From Pseudomonas wadenswilerensis (lineage in GTDB: Bacteria; Pseudomonadota; Gammaproteobacteria; Pseudomonadales; Pseudomonadaceae): a stretch of DNA of 64,000 nucleotides. The stretch lies in contig NZ_UIDD01000004.1 in the NCBI RefSeq assembly GCF_900497695.1, forward strand, positions 1 to 64,000. The letters run 5' to 3'. Shown one piece after another: positions 55,438-64,000 of this stretch. The notes under the pieces are model-generated. The model saw only the letters and a list, made by a program, of their open reading frames with translations, was not told where the DNA came from and did not search any database. Both the position numbers and the translations under genes were made by a program. How positions within the stretch are numbered: the first letter of the stretch is position 1; each line of letters starts with the position of its first letter.

Positions 55438-55665
55438 TCAGTGCTTCAACTGAACCTTGCTCAAAGCCACTTCAACCAAGCTTCGGGCGTGTTCAATCTC
55501 ATGCATGGTCGCCAAGGTCAGTACTTGCTCAGGTGGCCTGGGATGGAGCAGCACTGTCTGCTGAGCAATAGTCAGCGCACGGACCAAGTATCCGGAAGTC
55601 TGGACGAGAAGGTCTTCAAGGGATTGGTTGGGATGATGCGGAGGATCTGGGACGATTTTTAACAT
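55438..55665 (-). CDS. DUF6124-like small protein
   Basis: 75 residues. The Pro-rich start (MLKIVPDPPHHPNQSLEDLL) followed by a helical body resembles the genus-specific DUF6124 proteins as I remember them. It is 62 bases upstream of the DUF3077 gene and probably co-transcribed. Function is unknown. Confidence 0.65.
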   Translation of the reverse strand: MLKIVPDPPHHPNQSLEDLLVQTSGYLVRALTIAQQTVLLHPRPPEQVLTLATMHEIEHARSLVEVALSKVQLKH

Positions 55666-56092
55666 GGTGTCTCCCCGGTGAATGGAGCCGCCACGAATCT
55701 GCTGTCAAACAAATGGGTGGCAACTGTACGCGGGTTGACAGACCGAACACCGGAGAACTCGGCGCACACGAAGGTGCCCCACGTACAATCGCCATGAAGG
55801 CTTGCACATGTCCACGGTGTAGTCGGCCTGTCAAAACCGGTCGTTGAATTGCCAACGACCGGCCGAGACTAGAGTCCTACCGGGACCACTGCAATGCTTT
55901 GAAAGCGGCAAAAGTATGATTGGGAAATGGACTACATGGAATCAGGAAATTCTGAAGATTTCCGCCGCTAAAGTACCGTTCTCATGACTATTCGTTACAA
56001 ATCCACAACACCTCTCTGGTGACCCTGCCATCACCCACGCCATCATAGGAGGTCACCGCAACCTGGCCCGTCCAGGCGCTGCGTTATATACG

Positions 56093-56117
56093 AAGGGCAA
56101 CTAACGCCCTCTTTTTT
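56093..56117 (+). terminator. Terminator-like hairpin in front of the transglycosylase gene
   Basis: AGGGC / GCCCT stem with a T6 tract, ending 16 bases before the start codon of the next gene. Because it points into that gene it may be an attenuator. A second hairpin (CCTGG / CCAGG) lies just upstream near 56062-56076. The rest of the 55666-56092 gap holds no gene I recognise. Confidence 0.55.
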
Positions 56118-56132
56118 CTGCTGGGGCGATGG

Positions 56133-56735
56133 ATGAAACAAGGGCGAGTGTGGGCGCTGATGTTGATGGTTGCGGTCTTGTCGGGCTGCGCCACGGCGCC
56201 GCCGAGGGATCAGAACAATCTGTGCAATATCTACCGCGAGTACCCGGACTGGTACGAAGATTCGCTGAAGATGCAGCAGCAGTTTGGCACGCCGCAACAT
56301 GTGGCGATGGCGATCATGAAACAGGAAAGCAGTTTCGTCTCCGATGCGCTGCCGCCCCGCGATTACTTGCTGTGGGTAATTCCGTGGGGGCGGGTGAGTT
56401 CGGCCTACGGTTATGCACAGGCCCAGGACCCGGTCTGGGGTGAGTACAAATCCGGTACCGGCAATGGCGGTTCGCGCGATAACTTCGATGACGCGGTCAT
56501 GTTCATTGGCTGGTACACCGCTGGCACCCAGCGGCAGTTGGGGATTTCCAAGTGGGATGTCTACAACCAGTACCTGGCCTATCACGAAGGGCGCGGCGGT
56601 TTTAGTCGTGGGACTTATCGCAGCAAGCCGTGGCTGATGCAGGTGGCGCGCAAGGTAGAGGCGCAGTCGCGGCTCTACGGTGCCCAGCTCAAGGCGTGTC
56701 GCCAGGAGCTGGAGGATGATCGCGGCTGGTTCTAA
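56133..56735 (+). CDS. Lipoprotein with lytic-transglycosylase-like (SLT) domain
   Basis: 200 residues. A lipoprotein signal (MLMVAVLSGC, Cys19) is followed by a goose-lysozyme-like fold: HVAMAIMKQESSF, in which the Glu of KQESSF would be catalytic, then SSAYGYAQAQDPVW and YNQYLAYHEGRGGF. It probably cuts peptidoglycan at the inner face of the outer membrane. It lies directly after a terminator-like hairpin. Confidence 0.82.
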   Translation: MKQGRVWALMLMVAVLSGCATAPPRDQNNLCNIYREYPDWYEDSLKMQQQFGTPQHVAMAIMKQESSFVSDALPPRDYLLWVIPWGRVSSAYGYAQAQDPVWGEYKSGTGNGGSRDNFDDAVMFIGWYTAGTQRQLGISKWDVYNQYLAYHEGRGGFSRGTYRSKPWLMQVARKVEAQSRLYGAQLKACRQELEDDRGWF

Positions 56736-57607
56736 TTTGCACGGCGCAGCAGGGGACGGGTCTTGATCAGGCCCGCTGCAAGGGCGGCCAGAATCAAGGC
56801 AATGGCAATGCCTTCGTCCCGGTCGATGTGATGGCCGAGCAGGAGGATGGAGCCGGCGATGCCGAAAATCGGGATCAGCAACGACAGCGGCGCAACGGTT
56901 GAAACCGGGTACTCGCGCAACAACAGGTTCCAGCCCCAGTAACAGAAGTGCGTCGCCGCGTAGACCTGGAACAACAGCGATAACAGCGCGACACCCTCAA
57001 CATGGCTGGCCAGGGCGGTGAATGGCGCGCTGCCCTGGCTGAGCCAGGTGAGCAGCAGCAAGGGGATCGGCGGGAACAGGCTGGCCCACACCACAAAGGC
57101 AAACATCTCACGCACTTTCGAGCGTTTGATGATGACGTTGCCCAGGCTCCAGCTGAAGGCGCTGACCAGCAATACGCTGTACCCCGCGGTCGTTGCCTGG
57201 CCGGGGCTGTTGGCGATAATGCAGATCAAGCCCAGGGCGGCGAGTACCACGCCAACGCACTGGCCAAGGCTCATGCCTTCGCGAAACAGCAGCACGCCCC
57301 AGCCCAAGGTGAAGAAGGCACTGAACTGGATCAGCAGGGCAGCGGTGCCGGGTGGTACGCCCAGGCTGATCCCCAGGTTGATCAGTGCCCACATCGCCAC
57401 GCCGAAGATCAAGCCGTAGGCGGCCAGCCAGCCCAGGGCCACGGGCGGGCGTTTGATCAAGAACACCCAGGGCAGGGCGGCGAGGGTAAAGCGCAGGGCG
57501 GTGAGCAACAGCGGGTCGATCTCGGCCAGGGCCAGTTTGCTGATGGGGAAGTTCAGGCCCCAGATGGCTGTCACCAACACGGCGAGCAGCAGGTGTTTTC
57601 GTTGCAT
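56732..57607 (-). CDS. EamA-family (DMT) transporter
   Basis: 291 residues with ten transmembrane helices in two EamA repeats (start LLLAVLVTAIWGLNFPISKL; second half from about residue 150). Members export amino acids or other metabolites; the substrate cannot be told from sequence. ATG 57607 gives the usual start. It is divergent from an AraC-type regulator, which is probably its activator. Confidence 0.88.
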   Translation of the reverse strand: MQRKHLLLAVLVTAIWGLNFPISKLALAEIDPLLLTALRFTLAALPWVFLIKRPPVALGWLAAYGLIFGVAMWALINLGISLGVPPGTAALLIQFSAFFTLGWGVLLFREGMSLGQCVGVVLAALGLICIIANSPGQATTAGYSVLLVSAFSWSLGNVIIKRSKVREMFAFVVWASLFPPIPLLLLTWLSQGSAPFTALASHVEGVALLSLLFQVYAATHFCYWGWNLLLREYPVSTVAPLSLLIPIFGIAGSILLLGHHIDRDEGIAIALILAALAAGLIKTRPLLRRAN

Positions 57608-57702
57608 GGTGTTGTTATCCACAGGCGGGCAGGGTGCAACTATGCGCAATGCGGCTGCTGGCCCGCTTGCGCTATCGGGTCGTAGGTCGTTAGATTCGGG
57701 CC

Positions 57703-58479
57703 ATGATTGAAATTGACCCGTCTGAACACATTCCCCGCGACGCGGTGGTGACCGCCGTTGACTATGCCGATGGTCATCACTTCGCCCTGCACACCCACCA
57801 GCGCGGGCAGTTCGCCTATGCGGCCTGTGGGGTGATCACCGTGTTCACGCGCCAGGGCAACTGGGTGGTGCCGCCGCAACGGGCCATCTGGGTGCCGGCG
57901 CAGGTGCCCCATGAGATGGTCATGAGCGGGCCGGTGACCATGCTCAACACCTACATCAGCAACGAGGCGGCGGCGCGTTTGGGGTTGCCGGGGTTGTGTC
58001 AGGTGTTCGATGTGTCGGCGTTTTTGCGCCAGTTGCTGATCCAGGCTGCGGATGTGCCGGCGCTGTATGCGCAAGAACAGCGCGACGGTCATTTGATGTC
58101 GTTGCTGCTGCACGAAATCGCCAGCATGGCGCCGTTGTCGCTGAATGCGCCGCTGCCGGATGATCCGCGCCTGGCCCAGGCTTGCCAGCGGCTGTTGCAA
58201 CAACCGTCGCTTGAAGTGAGCATCGATGACATGGCCCGGCAGGTGGGCAGGAGCCGGCGCACGTTCACCCGGCTGTTTCGTCAGCAAACCGGTATCAGCT
58301 TTGTCGAATGGCGCCAGCAGGCATGCCTGTTGGCGGCGGTGGTGCGCCTGGGCAATGGCGAGTCGATCACCCGGGTGGCGGTGGACCTGGGCTATGGCAG
58401 CCCGAGTGCGTTCACCAGTGTGTTTCGCAAGGTGCTGGGAGCGGCGCCGAGTCGGTATTTCAGCAAGGAAGCGCTATGA
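57703..58479 (+). CDS. AraC-family transcriptional regulator with cupin domain
   Basis: 258 residues. The N-terminal cupin (HHFALHTHQRGQFAYAACGV, WVVPPQRAIWVPAQVPHEMV) senses a ligand; the C-terminal double HTH (SIDDMARQVGRSRRTFTRLF, then VAVDLGYGSPSAFTSVFRKV) binds DNA. The architecture is close to NimR-type regulators, which control adjacent exporters. It is divergent from the EamA transporter gene with 95 bases between them. Confidence 0.9.
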   Translation: MIEIDPSEHIPRDAVVTAVDYADGHHFALHTHQRGQFAYAACGVITVFTRQGNWVVPPQRAIWVPAQVPHEMVMSGPVTMLNTYISNEAAARLGLPGLCQVFDVSAFLRQLLIQAADVPALYAQEQRDGHLMSLLLHEIASMAPLSLNAPLPDDPRLAQACQRLLQQPSLEVSIDDMARQVGRSRRTFTRLFRQQTGISFVEWRQQACLLAAVVRLGNGESITRVAVDLGYGSPSAFTSVFRKVLGAAPSRYFSKEAL

Positions 58480-59030
58480 ACCATGAAGCACAGGTGCAGC
58501 AGATTATCTCGACCGATGCACGCCGATGGCAGGTGCTTGAGGTGGTCCGGCGCCTGGACCTGCCGGACTGCTGGATCGGTGCGGGATTTGTGCGTAATGC
58601 GGTGTGGGATCACCTGCACGGTCGTACGCCGTCAGCGCTGACCGGGGATGTGGATGTCATCTGGTTTGATCCCGCTCGGGCAGACGCTGGCGAAGACCAA
58701 CGCCTGGAAGCGACGTTGCGCGAGCTGGCCCCAGGCATCGACTGGTCGGTAAAAAACCAGGCGCGCATGCACAGTCGCAACGGCGATGCGCCCTACGGTT
58801 CATCCGCCGAAGCGATGTCCTTCTGGTGTGAAACGGCTACCGCCATTGCGGTACGGCGTACTGCAGAAGATGAATGTGAAGTGTCGGCGCCTTTGGGGTT
58901 ATATGACCTGTTCGAGCTGTTGCTCAGGCCGAGCCGGCGCTTTGTGGTGGAGAAGCGGTCGGTCTATGAAGAGCGGATTGTGGCCAAGGCGTGGTTGAGT
59001 AAATGGCCAAGGTTGCGGTGTGTTGGTTAA
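58476..59030 (+). CDS. Nucleotidyltransferase-family protein (NTP_transf_6-like)
   Basis: 184 residues. The GAGFVRNAVWDHLHG segment and LTGDVDVIWFDP, with its Asp-x-Asp pair, are those of the DUF925/NTP_transf_6 family. Substrates of this family are unknown. It overlaps the AraC gene by 4 bases (ATGA), so the two are in one operon. Confidence 0.85.
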   Translation: MNHEAQVQQIISTDARRWQVLEVVRRLDLPDCWIGAGFVRNAVWDHLHGRTPSALTGDVDVIWFDPARADAGEDQRLEATLRELAPGIDWSVKNQARMHSRNGDAPYGSSAEAMSFWCETATAIAVRRTAEDECEVSAPLGLYDLFELLLRPSRRFVVEKRSVYEERIVAKAWLSKWPRLRCVG

Positions 59031-59109
59031 ACCTAGCTGTCTGCGTTTGACAGTTCATGTCTGAATGACATCATTGCTGCCCTAAAGGTGTTTTTAGTAA
59101 GGATTTCGC

Positions 59110-59616
59110 ATGACGTGGAAAGGTCGATTTTGGACCGAGTTCTGGGCTGTATTACTGTTGGGTTGCCTGCCAGTAGCGTTCAGTTATTGGTACGGAAACG
59201 TTGCGGAACTTACGAAGACGATGGATAGCTTGCTGAGCTCGGGGTTCATCGCCAACTATTCCATTGCGCTGTCTTTGGTGTTTTTTGCAGTTGCCGCTAT
59301 CGAGAGATTTTTATGGAAGCGCACAGAGGCAAGCCGCAGCTTTTGGGCGTTTGTGAGTGATGTTTTTACTGAAGTGGGCACAGGTTTGATCGTGTTCTTA
59401 CGGCTCGGTGTTGGAGCGATGATCGCATTTCCGACGCTGTGGTTTTTCGTTGAGCCGGAGTCATTCGAGCTCAAGAAGGTGGTTCACTTCTATATGGGGG
59501 GTGTCTTTACTTTCTTTGTAACGTTGCTGGTTTCGTATGGGTATGAGTACGTCAAAATCAAATGGCGTCGTAGGCCTTGGATAGATTCATCCTTGAGCCG
59601 CAGCGCGAGCCCGTGA
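59110..59616 (+). CDS. Hypothetical integral membrane protein
   Basis: 168 residues with four predicted transmembrane helices (about 9-27, 46-63, 85-110, 126-148) and a basic C-terminus (VKIKWRRRPW). No family is recognised. It is somewhat AT-richer than its neighbours and converges on tatD. Confidence 0.65.
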   Translation: MTWKGRFWTEFWAVLLLGCLPVAFSYWYGNVAELTKTMDSLLSSGFIANYSIALSLVFFAVAAIERFLWKRTEASRSFWAFVSDVFTEVGTGLIVFLRLGVGAMIAFPTLWFFVEPESFELKKVVHFYMGGVFTFFVTLLVSYGYEYVKIKWRRRPWIDSSLSRSASP

Positions 59617-59619
59617 AGC

Positions 59620-60408
59620 TCAAGAAGTCAGCGGCCAACCAAACAACTCACAAGCATTGCCCGTACTCGCCTCAGCCAACCGCTCAACCTCAATCCCCAT
59701 GATCCCAGCCAGCGCCTGGGCAATCTGCGGCAGATGCTCCGGGCTGTTGCGCACGCCCGGGAACATCACCGGCGCCATGTCCGGCGCGTCGGTTTCCAGC
59801 ACCACGCTGTCCAGCGGCAACTGCGGCAGCACCTTGTGCAAGCGCAGCGCCTGCGGCCAGGTCGCGGCGCCACCAAGGCCGAGCTTGAAGCCGAGCTTGT
59901 GATACTCGCGCGCCTCTTCAACGCTGCCGGCAAAGGCGTGGATGATGCCGCCGCGCTTGAGCTTGTAGCGCTTGAGCGTGGCGATCACCACGGCATGGCT
60001 GCGGCGCACGTGCAGCAGGGCGGGCAGGTTGCAGTCAACGGCCAGTTGCAGCTGGGCTTCGAACAGCGCCTGCTGGCGCTCGCGGTCGAGTTCGGGCAGG
60101 TAGTAATCCAGGCCGAACTCGCCGACGGCGCACAGCTGGCGCTCACCCTGCAGGCGGGTCAGCCAGTCGCCCAGTTCGGTCAGGTGTTCGGGGCGGTGCT
60201 GGTCGAGGTACACCGGATGCAGGCCGAACGCCGCGTACAGCTGCGTGTCGCTGCGCACCAGGTCCCAGACCCGCTGCCAATTGCTTTGATACACCCCCAG
60301 CACCACCATGCGCTCGACCCCGCCGGCCCGGGCATTGGCCAGCAGGGCCGGGCGGTCGGGGTCGAAGTCTGGAAAATCCAGATGGGTGTGGGTGTCGATC
60401 AGGCGCAT
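59620..60408 (-). CDS. TatD-family metal-dependent hydrolase / DNase
   Basis: 262 residues. The metal-binding DTHTHLDFPDFD start, the GEFGLDYY motif, HVRRSH, IIHAFAGS and the LETDAPDMAP motif are all present. TatD proteins are deoxyribonucleases of the amidohydrolase superfamily. It follows fruR by 2 bases, so it is part of the fruR operon, as in other P. putida strains. Confidence 0.92.
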   Translation of the reverse strand: MRLIDTHTHLDFPDFDPDRPALLANARAGGVERMVVLGVYQSNWQRVWDLVRSDTQLYAAFGLHPVYLDQHRPEHLTELGDWLTRLQGERQLCAVGEFGLDYYLPELDRERQQALFEAQLQLAVDCNLPALLHVRRSHAVVIATLKRYKLKRGGIIHAFAGSVEEAREYHKLGFKLGLGGAATWPQALRLHKVLPQLPLDSVVLETDAPDMAPVMFPGVRNSPEHLPQIAQALAGIMGIEVERLAEASTGNACELFGWPLTS

Positions 60409-60410
60409 GG

Positions 60411-61406
60411 TCAGGCCGGGAAGATTCGCTGTTTGAAGGTTCGACCGATGGCGTGCACGCCGGGTTCGTATTGCTTTTGTTCAACAGCGGCGAGGGCCAG
60501 TTTGAGCGCGGTTTCGGCGATCAAGCCGTGTTGCTGGGCCATGGCATTGACCGGCAGCGGCAAGAAGTCCAGCAACTGGTTGTCACCGAAAGTGCCCAGT
60601 TGCAGGCTGCGCGAGTCGGCCGGGCGTGCTTGCAGCACGTCGAACACGCCTTGCAGCAGCACGTAGGAGGTGGTCACCAGGGCGTCGGGCAGGCGGCCGA
60701 GTTCTTCGATCAGTTGGTTCATCAGGCGCTGGCCGCACTCGCGGCTGAAGGCTTCGCCTTGCAGGCGGCTGATCTTGCCGTTGAAGCCTTCCAGGGCCTG
60801 GTCGAAGCCGCCGGCGCGGGCCTGGCTGACGCTGAGCTCCGGGCGGGCGCCGATCAGGGCGATGTGCGCGGGTTTGGTGGCCAGCAGGCTGCGGGTCAGT
60901 TGCTGGCTGGCGTTGCGGTCGTCGCTGACGATCGAGCAGAAGTGTGCCGGGTCCAGGCTACGGTCGATGGCGATGATCGGCAGGCCCTTGGCTTGCAGTT
61001 CGCGGTAGCTGTCGTCTTCCGGCGGCAGGCAGCTGGCGACGAACAGCGCGTCGCAACGGCGGGCGCGGAACAGTTGCTGGAGCTGGCGCTCGCTCTCGGG
61101 CTGGTCGTCGCTGCTGGCGATCAGCAGTTGGTAGCCCTGGGCCCGGGCGCGTTGCTCCAGTTGCTTGGCGATGCGTGCGTAGCTGGGGTTTTCCAGGTCG
61201 GGGAGGATGAACCCCAGGGTACGCGTGTGCCGGCTGCGCAAACCTGCAGCCTGGGGGTTGGGGGTAAAGCCATGGGCTTCGACCACCGCCCGCACCCGCT
61301 CGACAGTGCTGTTGCTGATGCGTTGCTGTTCGGCCTTGCCATTGATGACGTAGCTGGCGGTGGTGACGGACACACCGGCCAGACGCGCGATATCGCTGAG
61401 TTTCAC
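60411..61406 (-). CDS. cra: Fructose-responsive LacI-family repressor Cra/FruR
   Basis: 331 residues. The LacI HTH is VKLSDIARLAGVSVTTASYV followed by INGKAEQQRIS, the FruR/Cra hallmark; the sugar-binding domain follows (TRTLGFILPDLENPSYARIA). In P. putida Cra responds to fructose-1-phosphate and represses fruBKA. The start is GTG 61406; the frame is open upstream. A matching operator lies before fruB, 1.3 kb away across a REPIN array. Confidence 0.93.
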   Translation of the reverse strand: MKLSDIARLAGVSVTTASYVINGKAEQQRISNSTVERVRAVVEAHGFTPNPQAAGLRSRHTRTLGFILPDLENPSYARIAKQLEQRARAQGYQLLIASSDDQPESERQLQQLFRARRCDALFVASCLPPEDDSYRELQAKGLPIIAIDRSLDPAHFCSIVSDDRNASQQLTRSLLATKPAHIALIGARPELSVSQARAGGFDQALEGFNGKISRLQGEAFSRECGQRLMNQLIEELGRLPDALVTTSYVLLQGVFDVLQARPADSRSLQLGTFGDNQLLDFLPLPVNAMAQQHGLIAETALKLALAAVEQKQYEPGVHAIGRTFKQRIFPA

Positions 61407-61569
61407 CGCATTTTCCTTGTTATTACCGAGACTGGCTGCAGAGCCTGACCGGGTATTGTCGCCGATCCTGTGAGGGCGGCGCAGACGACCATTGTCGCAA
61501 TTGTCCGACAATATGGGCAATGTTGTTCACATCGGTGTGAGCAACTGTCATTGGCAGGTAGCCAGCATA

Positions 61570-62635
61570 TCAGGCGGTGCCTGGGTTACGACCGCTTCGC
61601 GCTCGATCGCCGGCAAGGCCAGCTCCCACAGAGTTGGCGCAGTACCTGTGGGAACTGGTTTGCCAGCGATGAGGCCAGTGCAGCCAACAAAGTAGGTGGC
61701 GCTTGGGTTACGACCGCTTCGCGCTCGATCGCCGGCAAGTCCAGCTCCCACAGAGTTGGCGCAGTACTTGTGGGAGCTGGCTTGCCAGCGATGAGGCCAG
61801 TGCAGCCAATAAAGTAGGTGGCGCTTGGGTTGCGACCGCTTCGCGCTCGATCGCCGGCAAGTCCAGCTCCCACAGAGTTAGCGCAGTACCTGTGGGAGCT
61901 GGCTTGCCAGCGATGAGGCCAGTGCAGCCAACAAAGTAGGTGGCGCTTGGGTTACGACCGCTTCGCGCTCGATCGCTGGCAAGTCCAGCTCCCACAGAGT
62001 TGGCGCAGTACCTGTGGGAGCTGGCTTGCCAGCGATGAGGCCAGTGCAGCCAGTAAAGTAGGTGGCGCTTGGGTTACGACCGCTTCGCGCTTGATCGCTG
62101 GCAAGTCCAGCTCCCACAGAGTTGGCGCAGTACCTGTGGGAGCTGGCTTGCCAGCGATGAGGCCAGTGCAGCCAATAAAGTAGGTGGCGCTTGGGTTGCG
62201 ACCACTTCGCGCTTGATCGCCGGCAAGGCCAGCTCCCACAGCGTTGGCGCAGTACCTGTGGGAGCTGGCTTGCCAGCGATGAGGCCAGTGCAGCCAACAA
62301 AGTAGGTGGCACTTGGGTTGCGACCGCTTCGCGCTCGATCGCCGGCAAGGCCAGCTCCCACAGAGTTGGCGCAGTACCTGTGGGAGCCGGCTTGCCGGCG
62401 ATGAGGCCAGTGCAGCCAACAAAGTAGGTGGCGCTTGGGTTACGACCGCTTCGCGCTCGATCGCCGGCAAGTCCAGATCCCACAGAGTTGGCGCAGTACC
62501 TGTGGGAGCTGGCTTGCCAGCGATGAGGCCAGTGCAGCCAACAAAGTAGGTGGCGCTTGGGTTACGACCGCTTCGCGCTCGATCGCCGGCAAGGCCAGCT
62601 CCCACAGAGTTGGCGCAGTACCTGTGGGAGCGGTG
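61570..62635. repeat. Tandem array of nine 122-bp REPIN units
   Basis: Units begin at about 61582, 61704, 61826, 61948, 62070, 62192, 62314, 62436 and 62558; the last is cut short after CCTGTGGGAGCGG. Each unit holds ACGACCGCTTCGCGCTCGAT, a right REP arm, the spacer GAGTTGGCGCAGTAC, an inverted REP arm, and CAGTGCAGCCAACAAAGTAG. Copies differ by only a few bases (for example CCAACAAA against CCAATAAA). It fills the fruR-fruB gap. Open frames across it on both strands are artefacts of the repeat. Nothing else is visible in 61407-61569. Confidence 0.95.
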
Positions 62636-62706
62636 CAGCTCCAGCAATACGACAAGCAGGGCTTCATTGATCGCACATTATCGAGTAACGTGCTCGTGAA
62701 TCTAGA

Positions 62707-62718
62707 TTAAACGTTTCA
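62707..62718. promoter_or_regulatory. Cra (FruR) operator of fruB
   Basis: TTAAACGTTTCA, identical to the operator sequence reported for Cra at the fruB promoter of P. putida KT2440. It lies 115 bases before the fruB start and outside the REPIN array. Confidence 0.85.
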
Positions 62719-62832
62719 GCAGGCGATTTTCTGCCGATCCATTCGCCTGGACAGGGCCATTGCAACTGGCCTTACGCTGAACAATTCACAACAATACCTC
62801 AGCACCCACCTGGTGCTGCAAAGGAGAAGGTC

Positions 62833-64000
62833 ATGCTCGAGCTCACCGTGGAGCAGATATCCATGGGCCAATCGGCTGTGGATAAGTCGGCGGCGCTGCA
62901 CCTGTTGGCCGAGCGCCTGGTCAGCGATGGCCTGGTTGCCGACGGCTATCTGGCCGGCCTGCAAGCCCGCGAAGCGCAAGGCTCGACCTTCCTCGGCCAA
63001 GGTATTGCCATCCCCCACGGCACCCCCGAAACCCGCGAGCTGGTACATGCCACCGGCGTGCGCCTGCTGCAGTTTCCCGAAGGCGTGGACTGGGGCGATG
63101 GCCAGATCGTCTACCTGGCCATCGGCATCGCCGCGCGCTCCGATGAGCACCTGCGCCTGCTGCAACTGCTGACCCGCGCCCTGGGCGAGACCGACCTGGC
63201 CGAAGCCCTGCGTCGCGCCAGTTCCGCCGAAGCCTTGCTCAAGTTGCTGCAAGGCGCGCCGCAAGAGCTGGCCCTGGATGCGCAGATGATCGGCCTGGGC
63301 GTGCCCGCCGAAGATTTTGACGAGCTGGTGTGGCGCGCCGCGCGCCTGCTGACCCGCGCAGAATGCGTTGGCGGCGGCTTTGCCGGGGTGTTGCAGCAGG
63401 TTGATCCGCTGCCGCTGGGCGAGGGCCTGTGGTGGCTGCACAGCGAGCAGGCGGTGCGCCAGCCGGGCCTGGCCTTCGTCACCCCGCAACAGCCGCTGCG
63501 CCACAACGGCCAGCCGGTGCATGGCCTGTTCTGCCTGGCCAGCCTCGGCGCTGCGCATCAGGCCTTGCTTGAGCGCCTGTGCACGCTGTTGATCGAAGGC
63601 CGCGGCCAGGAGCTGTGCCGCGCCACCAACAGCCGCACCGTACTGGAAGTGCTGGGCGGCGAGTTGCCCGCCGACTGGCCGAGCGCGCGTATCGGCCTTG
63701 CCAACGCCCTCGGCCTGCATGCGCGCCCGGCCAAGGAGCTGGCGCAACTGGCGAAAAATTTTGCAGGCGAGATTCGCCTGCGCCTGGTCGACAGCGCCCA
63801 GCCCGCGGTGTCGGCCAAGAGCCTGAGCAAGCTGCTCAGCCTCGGCGCACGGCGTGGGCAGATTCTGGAAATCATCGCTGAACCAGCCATTGCCAACGAT
63901 GCCTTGCCTGCGCTGCTGGCCGCGATTGAAGCGGGCCTGGGCGAAGAGGTGGAGGCGCTGGCGCCCGTCGTCGAGGCGCTCATCGAGGTGATGGCTGAGC
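62833..64000 (+). CDS. fruB: Fructose PTS multiphosphoryl protein (EIIA-HPr-EI), 5' part
   Basis: 389 codons are present; the gene runs off the window. The EIIA domain (about 1-145) has the phosphorylated His in QGIAIPHGTPE. After a middle region the HPr domain begins near residue 285 with GLANALGLHARPAKELAQLA, where His of LHARPAK is the active site. The EI part lies beyond the window. It passes phosphate from PEP to the fructose permease FruA. ATG 62833 follows AAGGAGAAGG. Confidence 0.95.
   Translation, partial: MLELTVEQISMGQSAVDKSAALHLLAERLVSDGLVADGYLAGLQAREAQGSTFLGQGIAIPHGTPETRELVHATGVRLLQFPEGVDWGDGQIVYLAIGIAARSDEHLRLLQLLTRALGETDLAEALRRASSAEALLKLLQGAPQELALDAQMIGLGVPAEDFDELVWRAARLLTRAECVGGGFAGVLQQVDPLPLGEGLWWLHSEQAVRQPGLAFVTPQQPLRHNGQPVHGLFCLASLGAAHQALLERLCTLLIEGRGQELCRATNSRTVLEVLGGELPADWPSARIGLANALGLHARPAKELAQLAKNFAGEIRLRLVDSAQPAVSAKSLSKLLSLGARRGQILEIIAEPAIANDALPALLAAIEAGLGEEVEALAPVVEALIEVMAE

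Noticed and set aside
61570-62635. CRISPR array
   Set aside because: The whole 122-bp unit repeats, including what would be spacers, and the units are REP palindromes. No cas gene is near.
61547-62710. Many overlapping 67-231-codon frames on both strands in the fruR-fruB gap
   Set aside because: They are repeats of the same 122-bp REPIN unit in rotating frames, with no ribosome sites or protein motifs.

Overview
The window is a Pseudomonas chromosome segment, most like the P. putida group. The evidence is the 23S/5S rRNA tail, the high-GC core genes, dispersed Pseudomonas REP elements (GTGGGAGC / GCTCCCAC), PP0621-, DUF3094- and DUF1780-type genus-specific proteins, and a TTAAACGTTTCA Cra operator in front of fruB. 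The species is an inference; the genus is well supported.

Core region 1 (1-32.7 kb): the end of an rRNA operon, a split LetA/LetB-like (pqi) lipid-transport operon, rpsT, murJ, then the tightly overlapping ribF-ileS-lspA-fkpB-ispH operon. A minor-pilin cluster (fimT-pilV-pilW-pilX-pilE, no pilY1), thiO, bamD, rluD-pgeF-clpB (clpB with a heat-shock promoter) and four tRNA genes follow. The region continues with a RibD/DHFR-like reductase, ndh, small membrane proteins, an MFS transporter, yacG-coaE-pilD-pilC (no pilB), pilA and tRNA-Thr(CGT).

Accessory region (32.65-53.86 kb): a P4/PICI-like integrative element sits in the 3' end of tRNA-Thr. It carries a P4-type integrase, an AlpA regulator, an HTH protein, an Ash-like frame overlapping a probable P4 CI-like regulatory RNA, and a run of small overlapping genes. 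Next come a Toprim primase, a DUF927 ATPase and a 228-bp cluster of eleven GGGGAAC iterons that is probably the replication origin. Its right half is lower in GC and carries cargo: a lone lambda gpI-like tail assembly protein, lipoproteins, a protein with a prohead-protease-like motif, a zinc-finger protein and a NYN nuclease. These genes are separated by unusual 85-133-bp inverted-repeat units that look like attC sites with GTC in place of GTT. A copy of the att core lies at 51.09 kb. Beyond it a second, AT-rich segment with a GIY-YIG-like protein and a membrane-anchored PD-(D/E)XK protein ends at a third degenerate att copy at 53.84 kb, which suggests tandem integration.

Core/variable region 2 (54-64 kb): a lipoprotein, YcgJ, DUF3077 and DUF6124-like proteins, a transglycosylase-like lipoprotein, an EamA transporter with a divergent AraC regulator, a nucleotidyltransferase, TatD and the fructose repressor fruR/cra. 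A 1.06-kb tandem array of nine 122-bp REPIN units lies between fruR and the divergent fruB, which runs off the window.

The best candidates for something new are the covarying inverted-repeat units between cargo genes, the prohead-protease-like two-part protein at 45.06 kb, the solitary gpI, and the nuclease pair in the second att-bounded segment.
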